Assembly: GCA_902776305.1 (NCBI GenBank)
Contig: CACYPS010000004.1
Coordinates: forward strand, 62,001-126,000
Length of the DNA: 64,000 nt
Source: an uncultured Lachnospiraceae bacterium
Lineage (GTDB): Bacteria > Bacillota > Clostridia > Lachnospirales > Lachnospiraceae
Direction of reading: 5' to 3'
A model generated the notes under the pieces. It was given only the letters and a program-made list of their open reading frames with translations, was not told the origin of the DNA and did no database searches. A program made the translations under genes and the position numbers. This document shows positions 53,237-61,380 of this stretch, in pieces (the first letter of the stretch is position 1; each line of letters opens with the position of its first letter).

Positions 53237-54175
53237 ATGCCATCAGAAAAAGTAAAAGAAATGCAAAGCATTTTAATTGATATAGAAATGCCGCAAAAGC
53301 TTACTAATCTCAGATCGGTACTTACGCTTCTTGCTATGGCAAAATTAACAAACGATAAGAATTGGAAACAAACGTCAGAAGATTATTCGCGAATTCATGA
53401 TTTAATTGCGTTTATAAATGAGCATTATCCGGATAAAGACGGGACTGATTCGAAACGTGGAGGATATAGTGAGAATTCCCGGGAATCTTTCAGAAAAGAG
53501 TCAATTGCACTGTTCAGAGATGCGGAAATAATTGAGGACAGCAATGAAGCTTCAACAAACAGTGGCAATACTTCCTATAGACTTAGGAGTGAAACAGCGC
53601 GTTTGTTCAAATCATTCGGAAGCGATAGATGGGAAGATGAGCTGTCCAGATACAAGAGATATCACGAAGCCTATAAAGATAAATACAACCAATTGAGAAA
53701 AATCGATAAAGGTCTTTCTGTTCAATATGGTGGGAAAGAGTTTACATTAAAGCGATCATCTCATAATAAGCTGCAAAAGATGATTCTTGACGAATTTGCG
53801 ACAAGGTTTGCCTCCGGCGCAGAGCTTTTATACATAGGTGATGCAGCAGACCGGGATACTGTAAAGAACATTGACAGGATGGAAGAACTGGGTATACATG
53901 TTTTCAATAAGTCTGCTTTATTGCCTGATATAATACTTTTTGATAATGCCAAGAACAGAATATTGTTTATCGAAGCTTATGATAGCACGGGAGAAATGAC
54001 TTTTATGCGGGTTGCAAAACTTAAAGAATTATGCAGCGTTCCGGAAAACATAGAGTTATATTTTGTGACAGCTTTTCTTACAAAGAAAAAAATGATATCA
54101 AAACTATTAAATATTGCATGGGAAACGCATGTGTGGGTGGCAGAAGAACCGGATCATATGATTCATCTGGATTGA
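53237..54175 (+). CDS. BsuBI/PstI-family type II restriction endonuclease
   Basis: 312-residue endonuclease, the same length class as R.BsuBI and R.PstI. The C-terminal catalytic region shows LLYIGDAADRDTVKN, LPDIILFDNAKNRILFIEAYDSTGEM with the Asp and Glu of the PD-(D/E)XK core, and RVAKLKELCSVPENIELYFVTAF. ATG 53237 follows AGGAG by 7 bases; the in-frame TTG 53231 is too close to it. It follows the methylase by 75 bases. Confidence 0.88.
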   Translation: MPSEKVKEMQSILIDIEMPQKLTNLRSVLTLLAMAKLTNDKNWKQTSEDYSRIHDLIAFINEHYPDKDGTDSKRGGYSENSRESFRKESIALFRDAEIIEDSNEASTNSGNTSYRLRSETARLFKSFGSDRWEDELSRYKRYHEAYKDKYNQLRKIDKGLSVQYGGKEFTLKRSSHNKLQKMILDEFATRFASGAELLYIGDAADRDTVKNIDRMEELGIHVFNKSALLPDIILFDNAKNRILFIEAYDSTGEMTFMRVAKLKELCSVPENIELYFVTAFLTKKKMISKLLNIAWETHVWVAEEPDHMIHLD

Positions 54176-54240
54176 TATGAATCATATTTTGTGCGATAAT
54201 TTTAGATGCGCTATTAGTCCTGACGAGAAGGAGATTAAAA

Positions 54241-54906
54241 TTGCAGCACACAAAACCCTCGGATATTGAAAAGATGAGCATACAAACCATTACGCAGGAG
54301 CTTTCGGCTGCCGGTATTATCATTACCGAGGAAAATGATGCCGTTGTGAAGCGTGTTATACATGCGACAGCTGATTTTGATTTCGCAAAGAACCTGGTTT
54401 TTACTGACAATGCCGTGGAATATGGGGTGAAAGCCCTACAGTCCCATACCCCTATCATTACCGATACCAATATGGCTCTGGCCGGTGTCAGCAAGCCTTC
54501 TCTGGAAAAATTGGGTTGTGAAGCTCACTGCTTTATGGCGGATCCGGAAATAGCTGCCGGGGCGAAAGCAAATGGAACAACACGAGCTGTCTGCGCGATG
54601 GAATATGCTGCTGAAAGGTATCCCGGAGCCGTGCTTGCGGTTGGAAATGCGCCCACGGCGCTTTTTAAAATTGCCGAGCAGATCAGGGATGGTCTCAGGC
54701 CGGCGCTTGTGATTGGCGTGCCGGTGGGTTTTGTAAATGTTGTTGAGGGAAAAGAAACAATTTGGAATACCTGCCTGCAATATGATGTACCGGCAATCGT
54801 GGCTATGGGACGTAAAGGCGGAAGTACTGTCGCAACGGCGATATTGAATGCCTTGCTCTATAGTGCGACGGGAACGCTTGAGCCTGACAAGAGGGGCTGG
54901 AACTGA
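54241..54906 (+). CDS. cbiC: Cobalt-precorrin-8X methylmutase CbiC
   Basis: Moves the C11 methyl group to C12 to give cobyrinic acid. The 221-residue protein starts at TTG 54241 after AAGGAGATTAAAA, giving the family-type N-terminus KPSDIEKMSIQTI. HATADFDFAKNLVF contains the conserved His base. TDTNMALAGVSKP, VGNAPTALFKI, and VGFVNVVEGKE then MGRKGGSTVA are all diagnostic. It is separated from the other cobalamin genes by the restriction system. Confidence 0.94.
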   Translation: MQHTKPSDIEKMSIQTITQELSAAGIIITEENDAVVKRVIHATADFDFAKNLVFTDNAVEYGVKALQSHTPIITDTNMALAGVSKPSLEKLGCEAHCFMADPEIAAGAKANGTTRAVCAMEYAAERYPGAVLAVGNAPTALFKIAEQIRDGLRPALVIGVPVGFVNVVEGKETIWNTCLQYDVPAIVAMGRKGGSTVATAILNALLYSATGTLEPDKRGWN

Positions 54907-54999
54907 AAATACAAGGTAGTAAATGCGAGTCGAAACCGCTCCGATTGCAACTGCGCTTAAGATATGGAGTGGGAAATAAGATAAGATTGGAAGGTGACT

Positions 55000-56316
55000 A
55001 TGAAGACATTATATCTGGATTTGGGAATGGGTGCCGCAGGAGATATGCTGACTGCGGCACTTCTTGAGTTGCTGCCTGATAAAGAGCAGGAGCGCTTTAT
55101 CGAGGAGATGAACAGCCTTGAAATACCGGGCGTTGAGATTTCCAGAGAAATCGTGATGAAGAGCGGGATTCGGGGAAGTCAGATGCGGGTGATGATACAT
55201 GGCGTTGAAGAGGGTGAAGACCATAGTCATGAAGAAGAGCATGAGCATGGCCACCATGGGCACGGACATGACCACGATCACGAGCATGGTCACAATCATG
55301 ATCACGGCCACGACCATCATCATGGGCATCATCACACTTCCATGCGGGACATTGAGGAGCTCGTATACGGGCTGGCAATCGAGGAAGACGTTAAGAAAGA
55401 TGTCATGGCCGTTTATAACCTCATCGCGGAAGCGGAAAGCCATGCGCATGGAAGGCCGGTGACGGAAATCCATTTCCATGAGGTAGGAATGATGGACGCC
55501 ATCGCCGATGTTACGGCGGTATGTCTGCTTATGCACAGGCTCTCTCCGGAGCGTGTAATCGCTTCGCCGGTACACGTGGGCAGCGGTCATGTGCACTGTG
55601 CACACGGTATCATGCCGGTTCCTGCACCTGCGACAGCTTATATCCTGAGAGATGTGCCGATTTACGGAGGCAGTATAAAGGGTGAGCTCTGCACTCCGAC
55701 CGGAGCTGCTCTCATTAAATACTTCGCTGATTCATTCGGAGATATGCCGGTCATGACGACAGAGGCAATCGGTTACGGAATGGGCAAGAAGGAATTCTCA
55801 CAGATGAATTGCGTGAGGGTACTGCTTGGAGAAGAGTGGGAGAGCGAAAAGATACAGGATAAGAATACCGAACCTGTTAAAGGGGATGAGATCATTGAGC
55901 TTATATGCAATGTAGATGATATGACCGGTGAAGAAATAGGCTTTGCCGTGAACCGTCTCTTTACTTTCGGTGCCCGCGAAGTCTTTACAGTGGCAGTCCA
56001 GATGAAAAAAGCGAGACCGGGAGTGATGCTTCACGTTCTCACGGATGCTGTAAGAAAGGATGAGATGGTGAGGCGCATTTTCGCACTGACCAGCACGATC
56101 GGAATCCGTGTTGTCCCTGCGGAGCGATACATATTGGAACGCAGAGAGGAGAGTGTAAAGACATCTCTCGGAACTGTCAGGCGCAAAATCTGCAGCGGTT
56201 ATGGGGTCGAAAGATACAAGTGGGAATACGATGACGTGGAAGCCATCGCGAGAGAGCAGAATATGAGCGTGCGTGAAGTGCGAGAAATTCTGGACACGGA
56301 TGAGACGCAGAACTAA
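55000..56316 (+). CDS. larC: Nickel-pincer cofactor nickelochelatase LarC
   Basis: CTP-dependent nickel insertion into the pyridinium dithiocarboxylate mononucleotide (NPN) cofactor. The 438-residue single frame covers both LarC1 and LarC2 parts, with no frameshift such as the one known in Lactobacillus. N-terminus LYLDLGMGAAGDMLTAALLE; a His-rich metal-binding loop at about 73-113 with HGHDHDHEHGH-type runs; IHFHEVGMMDAIADV; CTPTGAALIKYF; NVDDMTGEEIGFAV. The ATG follows GGAAGG by 5 bases. larB is 12 bases downstream. larA and larE are not in the window. Confidence 0.94.
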   Translation: MKTLYLDLGMGAAGDMLTAALLELLPDKEQERFIEEMNSLEIPGVEISREIVMKSGIRGSQMRVMIHGVEEGEDHSHEEEHEHGHHGHGHDHDHEHGHNHDHGHDHHHGHHHTSMRDIEELVYGLAIEEDVKKDVMAVYNLIAEAESHAHGRPVTEIHFHEVGMMDAIADVTAVCLLMHRLSPERVIASPVHVGSGHVHCAHGIMPVPAPATAYILRDVPIYGGSIKGELCTPTGAALIKYFADSFGDMPVMTTEAIGYGMGKKEFSQMNCVRVLLGEEWESEKIQDKNTEPVKGDEIIELICNVDDMTGEEIGFAVNRLFTFGAREVFTVAVQMKKARPGVMLHVLTDAVRKDEMVRRIFALTSTIGIRVVPAERYILERREESVKTSLGTVRRKICSGYGVERYKWEYDDVEAIAREQNMSVREVREILDTDETQN

Positions 56317-56328
56317 AGAAGGTAGTAT

Positions 56329-57180
56329 ATGGAGCAGAGAGAATTGAGGCAAATGCTGGAAGGCGTAAAAAACGGTGATGTCGACGTTGAGGAAGCTGTG
56401 AAGGCATTGAAAATGGCACCTTTTGAAGATCTCGGATACGCTAAAATCGATCACCATCGGGCAATCCGTCAGGGTGCAGCCGAGGTCATTTACGGTGCCG
56501 GAAAGACCCCGGAGCAGATTGTTGGGATTGCAAGGGTGATGCGGGAACGCGGTCAGAGGAGAATCCTCATCACGAGAATGAGTACAGAGGCCGCAGCTGT
56601 TTTGTATCGAGACATTTACGAAACAAATGGTCTGAAGAGTCAGACCGAAGAGTCGGGAATCGGAGATCAGGAGGTGGCCGCTTCTGACCGGAAGGATGCA
56701 ACAGAGCCGTTCGTTTCTTTCAGCTATGATCCGCTGAGCCGGGTAGGAATCGTGGGTGAAATCCCTGAACCGGACGGGATCGGTACTGTCGTAGTCGCAA
56801 CCGGCGGAACCAGCGATATACCTGTCGCGGAGGAGGCTGCGAAAACCGCAGAGATCCTGGGTAACCGCGTGGTCAGACTATTTGATGTCGGTGTTGCAGG
56901 AATTCACCGCCTTATGGCTCACCGGGAGGAGATCATGACGGCGGAAGTTATTGTCGCTATTGCCGGTATGGAAGGGGCGCTGGCTTCCGTAATCGGCGGG
57001 ATGGCGGATTGTCCGGTCATCGCGGTTCCGACAAGTGTCGGATACGGTGCGTCTTTCGGAGGTCTATCAGCACTTCTGTCGATGCTTAATTCATGCGCCA
57101 GCGGGGTCAGTGTCGTAAATATCGACAATGGCTTTGGAGCCGGTTATCTGGCGAGCATGATTAATCACAGACGTATATGA
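56329..57180 (+). CDS. larB: NaAD carboxylase LarB of nickel-pincer cofactor synthesis
   Basis: Carboxylates the pyridinium ring of nicotinic acid adenine dinucleotide, the first step to the NPN cofactor. The 283-residue protein has DLGYAKIDHHRAIRQGAAEVIYG, the PurE-like core with ATGGTSDIPVAEEAA, DVGVAGIHRL, GMEGALASVIGG, TSVGYGASFGG and MLNSCASGV with the substrate-binding Cys. A non-conserved loop of about 25 residues (around 103-128) makes it slightly long. GAAGGTAGT precedes ATG. Confidence 0.94.
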   Translation: MEQRELRQMLEGVKNGDVDVEEAVKALKMAPFEDLGYAKIDHHRAIRQGAAEVIYGAGKTPEQIVGIARVMRERGQRRILITRMSTEAAAVLYRDIYETNGLKSQTEESGIGDQEVAASDRKDATEPFVSFSYDPLSRVGIVGEIPEPDGIGTVVVATGGTSDIPVAEEAAKTAEILGNRVVRLFDVGVAGIHRLMAHREEIMTAEVIVAIAGMEGALASVIGGMADCPVIAVPTSVGYGASFGGLSALLSMLNSCASGVSVVNIDNGFGAGYLASMINHRRI

Positions 57181-57186
57181 TCAGAG

Positions 57187-57204
57187 TAAGAGGCTGTCGC
57201 ATTA
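57187..57204 (+). repeat. 18-bp repeat shared with 61263-61280
   Basis: TAAGAGGCTGTCGCATTA occurs here and, in inverted orientation, inside the stem after the LemA-like gene. It lies 6 bases after the larB stop. Confidence 0.85.
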
Positions 57205-57256
57205 GGCATTGCTGCATTCTTCATCACGAGATTGTACTCACGATGAAGCCAAATTT

Positions 57257-57313
57257 CACTTTGCGCGCGTATCATAGACTCACGTCACGAGAATTGCGCA
57301 ATGAAGAATAAAT
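57257..57313 (-). repeat. Dispersed palindromic repeat, family R1 (copy D)
   Basis: On the minus strand: ATTCTTCATTGCGCAATTC, then TCGTGACGTGAGTC and ATACGCGCGCAAAG. It shares the outer part with copies B and E and the inner core with copies A and C, so it links the two subgroups. Confidence 0.75.
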
Positions 57314-57315
57314 AA

Positions 57316-57359
57316 ACGGGGGATATGCAGATTTATCATTGTATCTGCATATCCCCCGT
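57316..57359. terminator. Long perfect hairpin between convergent genes
   Basis: A 17-bp perfect stem (from ACGGGGGATATGC at 57316 to GCATATCCCCCGT at 57359) with a 10-base loop lies between larB and the convergent NrtR-like gene. T tracts are poor on both sides, but the position suits bidirectional termination. Confidence 0.8.
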
Positions 57360-57363
57360 AAAA

Positions 57364-58137
57364 CTATTCTGTCTCTTTCGCCGGGTTCTCAATGTAACGG
57401 AATGTCGATGCGGGCCGTCCCGCGTGCTCCATTTCCATACGGTCATCGGCATTATTCACGACTTTGCCTGTTATGATATACCGGCTCTTAATAAAGCGCC
57501 TGAAATTACCTACATCACTGCGAGCCCCTTTTACAGCGTCGTAGATATAGCGGAGCTCTGTCAATGTAAAGCGCTCTGTGTTGTTCAGGAACCGGAAGGC
57601 GATTTCCGAATAGTCAATTTTTCCTGCCATCCGATCGAGCGCTGTCTGGATCATCTGTGCGTGGTCGAAGAGCAGTTCGCTTTTCTCCAGTCGGATTTCT
57701 CCTGCTTCGGAATCTGAATAGAGATAAAAACCATCCTCGGTACGGACTACGTCAAACAGTACGGCTTTTAGGTCAGAAGATTCTTTAAAATGAGATAACT
57801 TGCATTCGGGAACCATGGCAATATAGCTGACCATGATGATTCTGAGCGCAGGGTTTCGCGCTACGTCCGAGAAGGTGTATAGCTGCTCGATACTGACATC
57901 CGTTATCCCTGTCCGGTCTTTGAGACACCTCAGGGCAGCCTCGTCTGCGGTTTCTTCAAGTCGAATGTAAGAGCAGGGAAGACACCACTTGTCGATGTGA
58001 GAGTATTCAGGACACTTGATCAGAGCAACCTGGAGTACATCTTTTTTTGTTGTGAATACGAGCGTGCTGACTGCGACGGATGGATAGTGCGATCGGTATG
58101 AGTCACTGCTTGTCAGGTGTTCTTCTTCTGTGTGCAT
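57364..58137 (-). CDS. NrtR-like Nudix-fold transcriptional regulator
   Basis: 257 residues. The N-terminal Nudix domain (AVSTLVFTTKKDVLQVALIKC ... WCLPCSYIRLEETADEAALRCL) has a degraded Nudix box: the G and RExxEE residues needed for hydrolysis are missing. The C-terminal winged helix (ERFTLTELRYIYDAVKGARSDVGNFRRFI) is that of NrtR, a repressor of NAD metabolism that senses ADP-ribose-like ligands. LarB uses an NAD precursor, so the neighbourhood is suggestive, but the target operator is not visible. AGGAGG precedes ATG by about 6 bases. Confidence 0.85.
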   Translation of the reverse strand: MHTEEEHLTSSDSYRSHYPSVAVSTLVFTTKKDVLQVALIKCPEYSHIDKWCLPCSYIRLEETADEAALRCLKDRTGITDVSIEQLYTFSDVARNPALRIIMVSYIAMVPECKLSHFKESSDLKAVLFDVVRTEDGFYLYSDSEAGEIRLEKSELLFDHAQMIQTALDRMAGKIDYSEIAFRFLNNTERFTLTELRYIYDAVKGARSDVGNFRRFIKSRYIITGKVVNNADDRMEMEHAGRPASTFRYIENPAKETE

Positions 58138-58224
58138 AAGGTATCCTCCTTTTAATCAAGGGTGTTTTTATCTGAGGGTACTCTTGGATACGTAAATTCA
58201 GAGACTGTTTTTAGAACTCCTTGT

Positions 58225-58998
58225 TCAGAACCATCCATGGATTTTACATGCTTTGTAGATTCCGTCGTCAACATTTTTTTCTGCAATATAATCTGCTTTC
58301 TCTTTGAGCGCTTCCTTGCCGTTGCCCATGGCTACGCAGTAAAAGCGTTCATCGAACATTGCCAGATCATTTGTATCATCACCGAAAACAATCACATCAT
58401 CGGGATTGCCGTTCACAAGCTCAAGCATTTTCATAATACCGAGTTTTTTGTCATCATGCTGAAACATGACGTATTCCGGGACGAATCGCATATGACCGAC
58501 TGTGTCAAGCAGTGTGAGACGATTTTCCTCCTCTTTCGGACATGAAATATACATTTTATATATGACGCCTTTGTCTTCAGGATCGTAATTCTCGTCAATC
58601 ACATAAGTTGTCGGCTCCTGACGAGGTCCGACCTGGTCATAGAACGTGAAATCTTTCGCACATACTTTCTGAGAATCCTCGTCTGCGACGAGAACACCGT
58701 AACCGAGTGAGATAGCCTGACGGTATATGGCGAGGCTCTTATGGTAATCTATCGGTTCATTTGTGATCACTTCACCGTTCAGTACGATGCCGTGCCCGCC
58801 GTTACAGACCATATTTGCGAAATTGTGCGCTTTTCGGAAGGGTTCGGACTTGTACAGTGCACGGCCTGTGCAGATGGATACGAAATGACCTGCTTCCTGA
58901 AGTTTATTGACAGCTTCCTGAGCCGACGGAATGATTTTACGCGTTGTGAGATCAGTAAGTGTGCCGTCTATATCAAAGAAGAAATATTTTTTTTTCAT
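58225..58998 (-). CDS. Cof-type HAD-superfamily phosphatase
   Basis: 257-residue soluble phosphatase. Motif I FFDIDGTLTDL, motif II VSICTGRAL and motif IV FGDDTNDLAMF are intact, with a C2 cap between. It ends PDDVIVFGDD...VDDGIYKACKIHGWF. The start ATG 58998 is preferred over the 23-residue longer frame because the protein then begins MKKKYFFFDIDG. Substrate is unknown; it is not closely similar to the HAD protein at 20.3 kb. Confidence 0.9.
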   Translation of the reverse strand: MKKKYFFFDIDGTLTDLTTRKIIPSAQEAVNKLQEAGHFVSICTGRALYKSEPFRKAHNFANMVCNGGHGIVLNGEVITNEPIDYHKSLAIYRQAISLGYGVLVADEDSQKVCAKDFTFYDQVGPRQEPTTYVIDENYDPEDKGVIYKMYISCPKEEENRLTLLDTVGHMRFVPEYVMFQHDDKKLGIMKMLELVNGNPDDVIVFGDDTNDLAMFDERFYCVAMGNGKEALKEKADYIAEKNVDDGIYKACKIHGWF

Positions 58999-59052
58999 AC
59001 AGTTTCCTGAGACATGTCTATAGTTGAGCAATATTTGCGTATATTGACAGTC

Positions 59053-59112
59053 CGTTTTATTCTTCAACGCGCAATATTCGTGATTTTAATCATGAGATAC
59101 GCGCTGAGCATG
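59053..59112 (+). repeat. Dispersed palindromic repeat, family R1 (copy E)
   Basis: ATTCTTCAACGCGCAATATTC, then CGTGATTTTAATCATGAG and ATACGCGC. It aligns with copy B and is followed by GTCGCATCAAGAATGCCGA, where the palindrome also seen at 49411-49432 begins. Confidence 0.8.
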
Positions 59113-59321
59113 TCGCATCAAGAATGCCGAGGCGTTCTTAATAATTATCAATGAGAATGAAAGACAGGTGTGCCAATCATTTATGCATCATTATATTTTA
59201 TAATATCTGTTGTCGCAAGTTAATTTGCTAAAATACTAAAAAAAATACATACAGGGTAAACTATTGAGAATATATGACATTTCTGTTAAAATAATTGCCG
59301 TATATACGCCCGAGTATGTAG

Positions 59322-59463
59322 TCAACGTAAAAGCAATTTGACGTTGCCTATAATGCTCTGCGAGGATGCGCACGGATTTGCAGTGGGAGCATGCCGCAGG
59401 ATGCGGCGTAAATCCGACGCAGTAAACGTCAAAGTAAAAATTACTTTGTCGTTTACTATTTTT
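59322..59463 (+). promoter_or_regulatory. Attenuator-like structured leader before the zinc-ribbon gene
   Basis: A terminator hairpin (59421-59437 with 59441-59457: 17 pairs with one T-T mismatch, then five T) ends 14 bases before the start codon. TTTGACGTT (59337-59345) can pair with AACGTCAAA (59425-59433) inside its left arm, an antiterminator; CAACGT (59323-59328) can in turn pair with ACGTTG (59341-59346). Between lie CGGATTT/AAATCCG, GCCGCA/TGCGGC, ATGCTC/GAGCAT and CTGCG/CGCAG pairings, that is, a compact folded domain. This is the layout of a riboswitch or transcription attenuator; no known class was recognised. Confidence 0.7.
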
Positions 59464-59476
59464 AATAGAGGTATTT

Positions 59477-61099
59477 ATGGATAATAAGGTGGCTTGCAAG
59501 TATTGCGGCGAGATGATTGATCCCGACGCGGGGTATTGTCCTGTCTGCGGCGCTGTTAATCAAGATTTGATCGGGCACGATCCGAATAAGGAGTATTGTA
59601 AATTCTGCGGATCTGAGCTGTCAGGAAATGAGACATTTTGTCTGGTATGCGGAACTCCTGTGAGACGGGTACTCGCAGGAAACGGTACGAAGCGATCTTC
59701 TATAGATGATATTGTTCCGGACCTTAAGAAAAAAGAGAAAACGGAAATACCAAAACCGGAGAATGAGGATTTACAAGCTGCTTCCGACGACGAAAGGGGA
59801 GCCGGCAAGGAAGAAGAGCCTCTTAATTTTCTGGAGAAGGCAGCGAGAAAGCAGCAACAATACGCCCGACGCGAAGAAGAGCTGGAACAACGCCGCATTG
59901 AAGAGACAAGGGCTTTTAATGAAGAAAAAGAAAAGTTAAGAGTTTCGGCAACACAGGCTTACGGCGATGCACGTCAGACGACTCAGACATACGGGGCAGG
60001 GCGTCAGACGACTCAGATATACGGGGCAGGGCGTCAGGCGACACAGACCTACGGCGCAAACGTATCTCCGGACAAAGCCGTTTCCCAAACTACTAAGAGC
60101 TATGAAAGCGCCTCATCGCAGCAGGAAGACGCCGATTATGAGAGGCTGAAGAGTCAGGCGGAGGAAGCGGGTGTTTCCGTCGAGGAAATGAGGCTTTTCG
60201 AACAGGTAAAAGCCAACTTCGAGACAGAGAACGAGACATATCCGGACGATTATAATGTAAATGATTATGCACAGTTCGACTATGCGCAGTCCAGATACGG
60301 GGCTTTTAACATAGGCAGTCTGGAACTGGAGAGCATGCAGTATCAGAATCAGGAGGCGAAGACAGAGACACCGGAACCGGTTGCTGCCGAACCGCCCCGC
60401 AAAGAGAAGGTTGAGCAGGGCGTGATCGGCGTAAAGCAGAAAAAGACCCCTCTGGGAACCCGAATACTGGTGTTCTTTGTTGCAATAATTGCTGTTGCCG
60501 GTCTTGCGGGAATTATTCTTTACATTGTTCCGATGGCCAAACAGGTACATCCAGAAGATATTCTGCTGGAAGAGAGTGTGGATACGGGAGAGTTGACGAT
60601 CACTCCGATCTCTGCGGCAACGTCTACGCCGACTCCGACAGTTTCTCCGACCCCGACGACGGCTCCGACCCCGACAGTGGACGCCATTATTCCGCAGTCT
60701 GTCACACCGACTGCTGAGCCGGTGAATACTCAGGTCAGTGAGACGGATGAAGATGTGGAAGCCTGGAATGAGGAAGACGAACTCGAAGGTACGGTACCGG
60801 AAGCGATAAGCAGTGAGCCTCCGGAATCAGGTTTTCTCGTCCCGGACAGTGATACACGGGTGATGGATCCGTCAGAACTTGACGGATTGTCATCGGATGA
60901 GATCAGACTGATTGCCAATGAGATTTATGCCAGATATGGATACGCATTCCGGAGTGAAGAGATTGCGGACTACTTTGGCCAGTTCGACTGGTACGATCCG
61001 ATTTATGATCCCGAAGATTTTCCGGATGATATTATGAGTGAAGCTGCGCAGGCGAATCTGAATATGATTGCCGAGTATGAAGCTGAGCACGGGGATTGA
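59477..61099 (+). CDS. Zinc-ribbon membrane protein with YARHG domain
   Basis: 540 residues. Two zinc ribbons at the N-terminus (CKYCGEMIDPDAGYCPVCG and CKFCGSELSGNETFCLVCG), a charged helical region, then a 10-residue tandem repeat (QTTQTYGAGR type, about residues 157-192), an acidic stretch, one membrane helix (about 328-352), a Thr/Pro-rich stalk (TPTPTVSPTPTTAPTP) and a C-terminal YARHG domain (LIANEIYARYGYAFRSEEI). Topology is likely ribbons inside, YARHG outside. Function is unknown; YARHG domains are extracellular. Binding site: AGAGG 9 bases before ATG. The leader just upstream looks regulatory. Confidence 0.85.
   Translation: MDNKVACKYCGEMIDPDAGYCPVCGAVNQDLIGHDPNKEYCKFCGSELSGNETFCLVCGTPVRRVLAGNGTKRSSIDDIVPDLKKKEKTEIPKPENEDLQAASDDERGAGKEEEPLNFLEKAARKQQQYARREEELEQRRIEETRAFNEEKEKLRVSATQAYGDARQTTQTYGAGRQTTQIYGAGRQATQTYGANVSPDKAVSQTTKSYESASSQQEDADYERLKSQAEEAGVSVEEMRLFEQVKANFETENETYPDDYNVNDYAQFDYAQSRYGAFNIGSLELESMQYQNQEAKTETPEPVAAEPPRKEKVEQGVIGVKQKKTPLGTRILVFFVAIIAVAGLAGIILYIVPMAKQVHPEDILLEESVDTGELTITPISAATSTPTPTVSPTPTTAPTPTVDAIIPQSVTPTAEPVNTQVSETDEDVEAWNEEDELEGTVPEAISSEPPESGFLVPDSDTRVMDPSELDGLSSDEIRLIANEIYARYGYAFRSEEIADYFGQFDWYDPIYDPEDFPDDIMSEAAQANLNMIAEYEAEHGD
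59955..60060 (+). repeat. 30-bp in-frame tandem repeat in the zinc-ribbon gene
   Basis: Three and a half 30-bp units encode 10-residue (A/T)YG(A/D)(G/A)RQTTQ units. The core ACGGGGCAGGGCGTCAG occurs twice, exactly 30 bases apart. Confidence 0.9.
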
Positions 61100-61182
61100 G
61101 AGCTTCCGTCGTGCCTAAGCATGCGTAACAATGCTCCGGTGGAGCATTGTGCAGCTGAGGCTTATGATGAAAATGAAAAAAC

Positions 61183-61280
61183 GGCTGTCGCATCAGATCA
61201 GCACGATTCTTTATATGGCAGATATTTGTAAACAAATGTTGCTATATATAGTGTTGCTGAGTTAATGCGACAGCCTCTTA
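61183..61280 (-). terminator. Stem-loop terminator of the LemA-like gene
   Basis: GGCTGTCGCAT (61183-61193) and ATGCGACAGCC (61265-61275) are perfect inverted repeats around a 71-base loop. On the minus strand the stem is followed by GTTTTTT, a canonical terminator downstream of the LemA-like gene. A separate palindrome, ACAATGCTCC-GGT-GGAGCATTGT, lies at about 61128-61150, after the zinc-ribbon gene. Confidence 0.75.
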
Positions 61281-61380
61281 TTTATTCAGATAATATATAT
61301 GGTATCTGCAGAAACAGTACATGCTGCTGTGCTGCCTTTAGATGCTACGGAAGGCGAAAAAGGTAATCAGCACGCTCCGG

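Noticed and set aside
55000-56316. Programmed frameshift between larC1 and larC2
   Set aside because: The frame is continuous from start to stop here, unlike the Lactobacillus gene.
57364-58137. Active Nudix hydrolase
   Set aside because: The Nudix box lacks the required Gly and Glu residues; a regulator is the better call.
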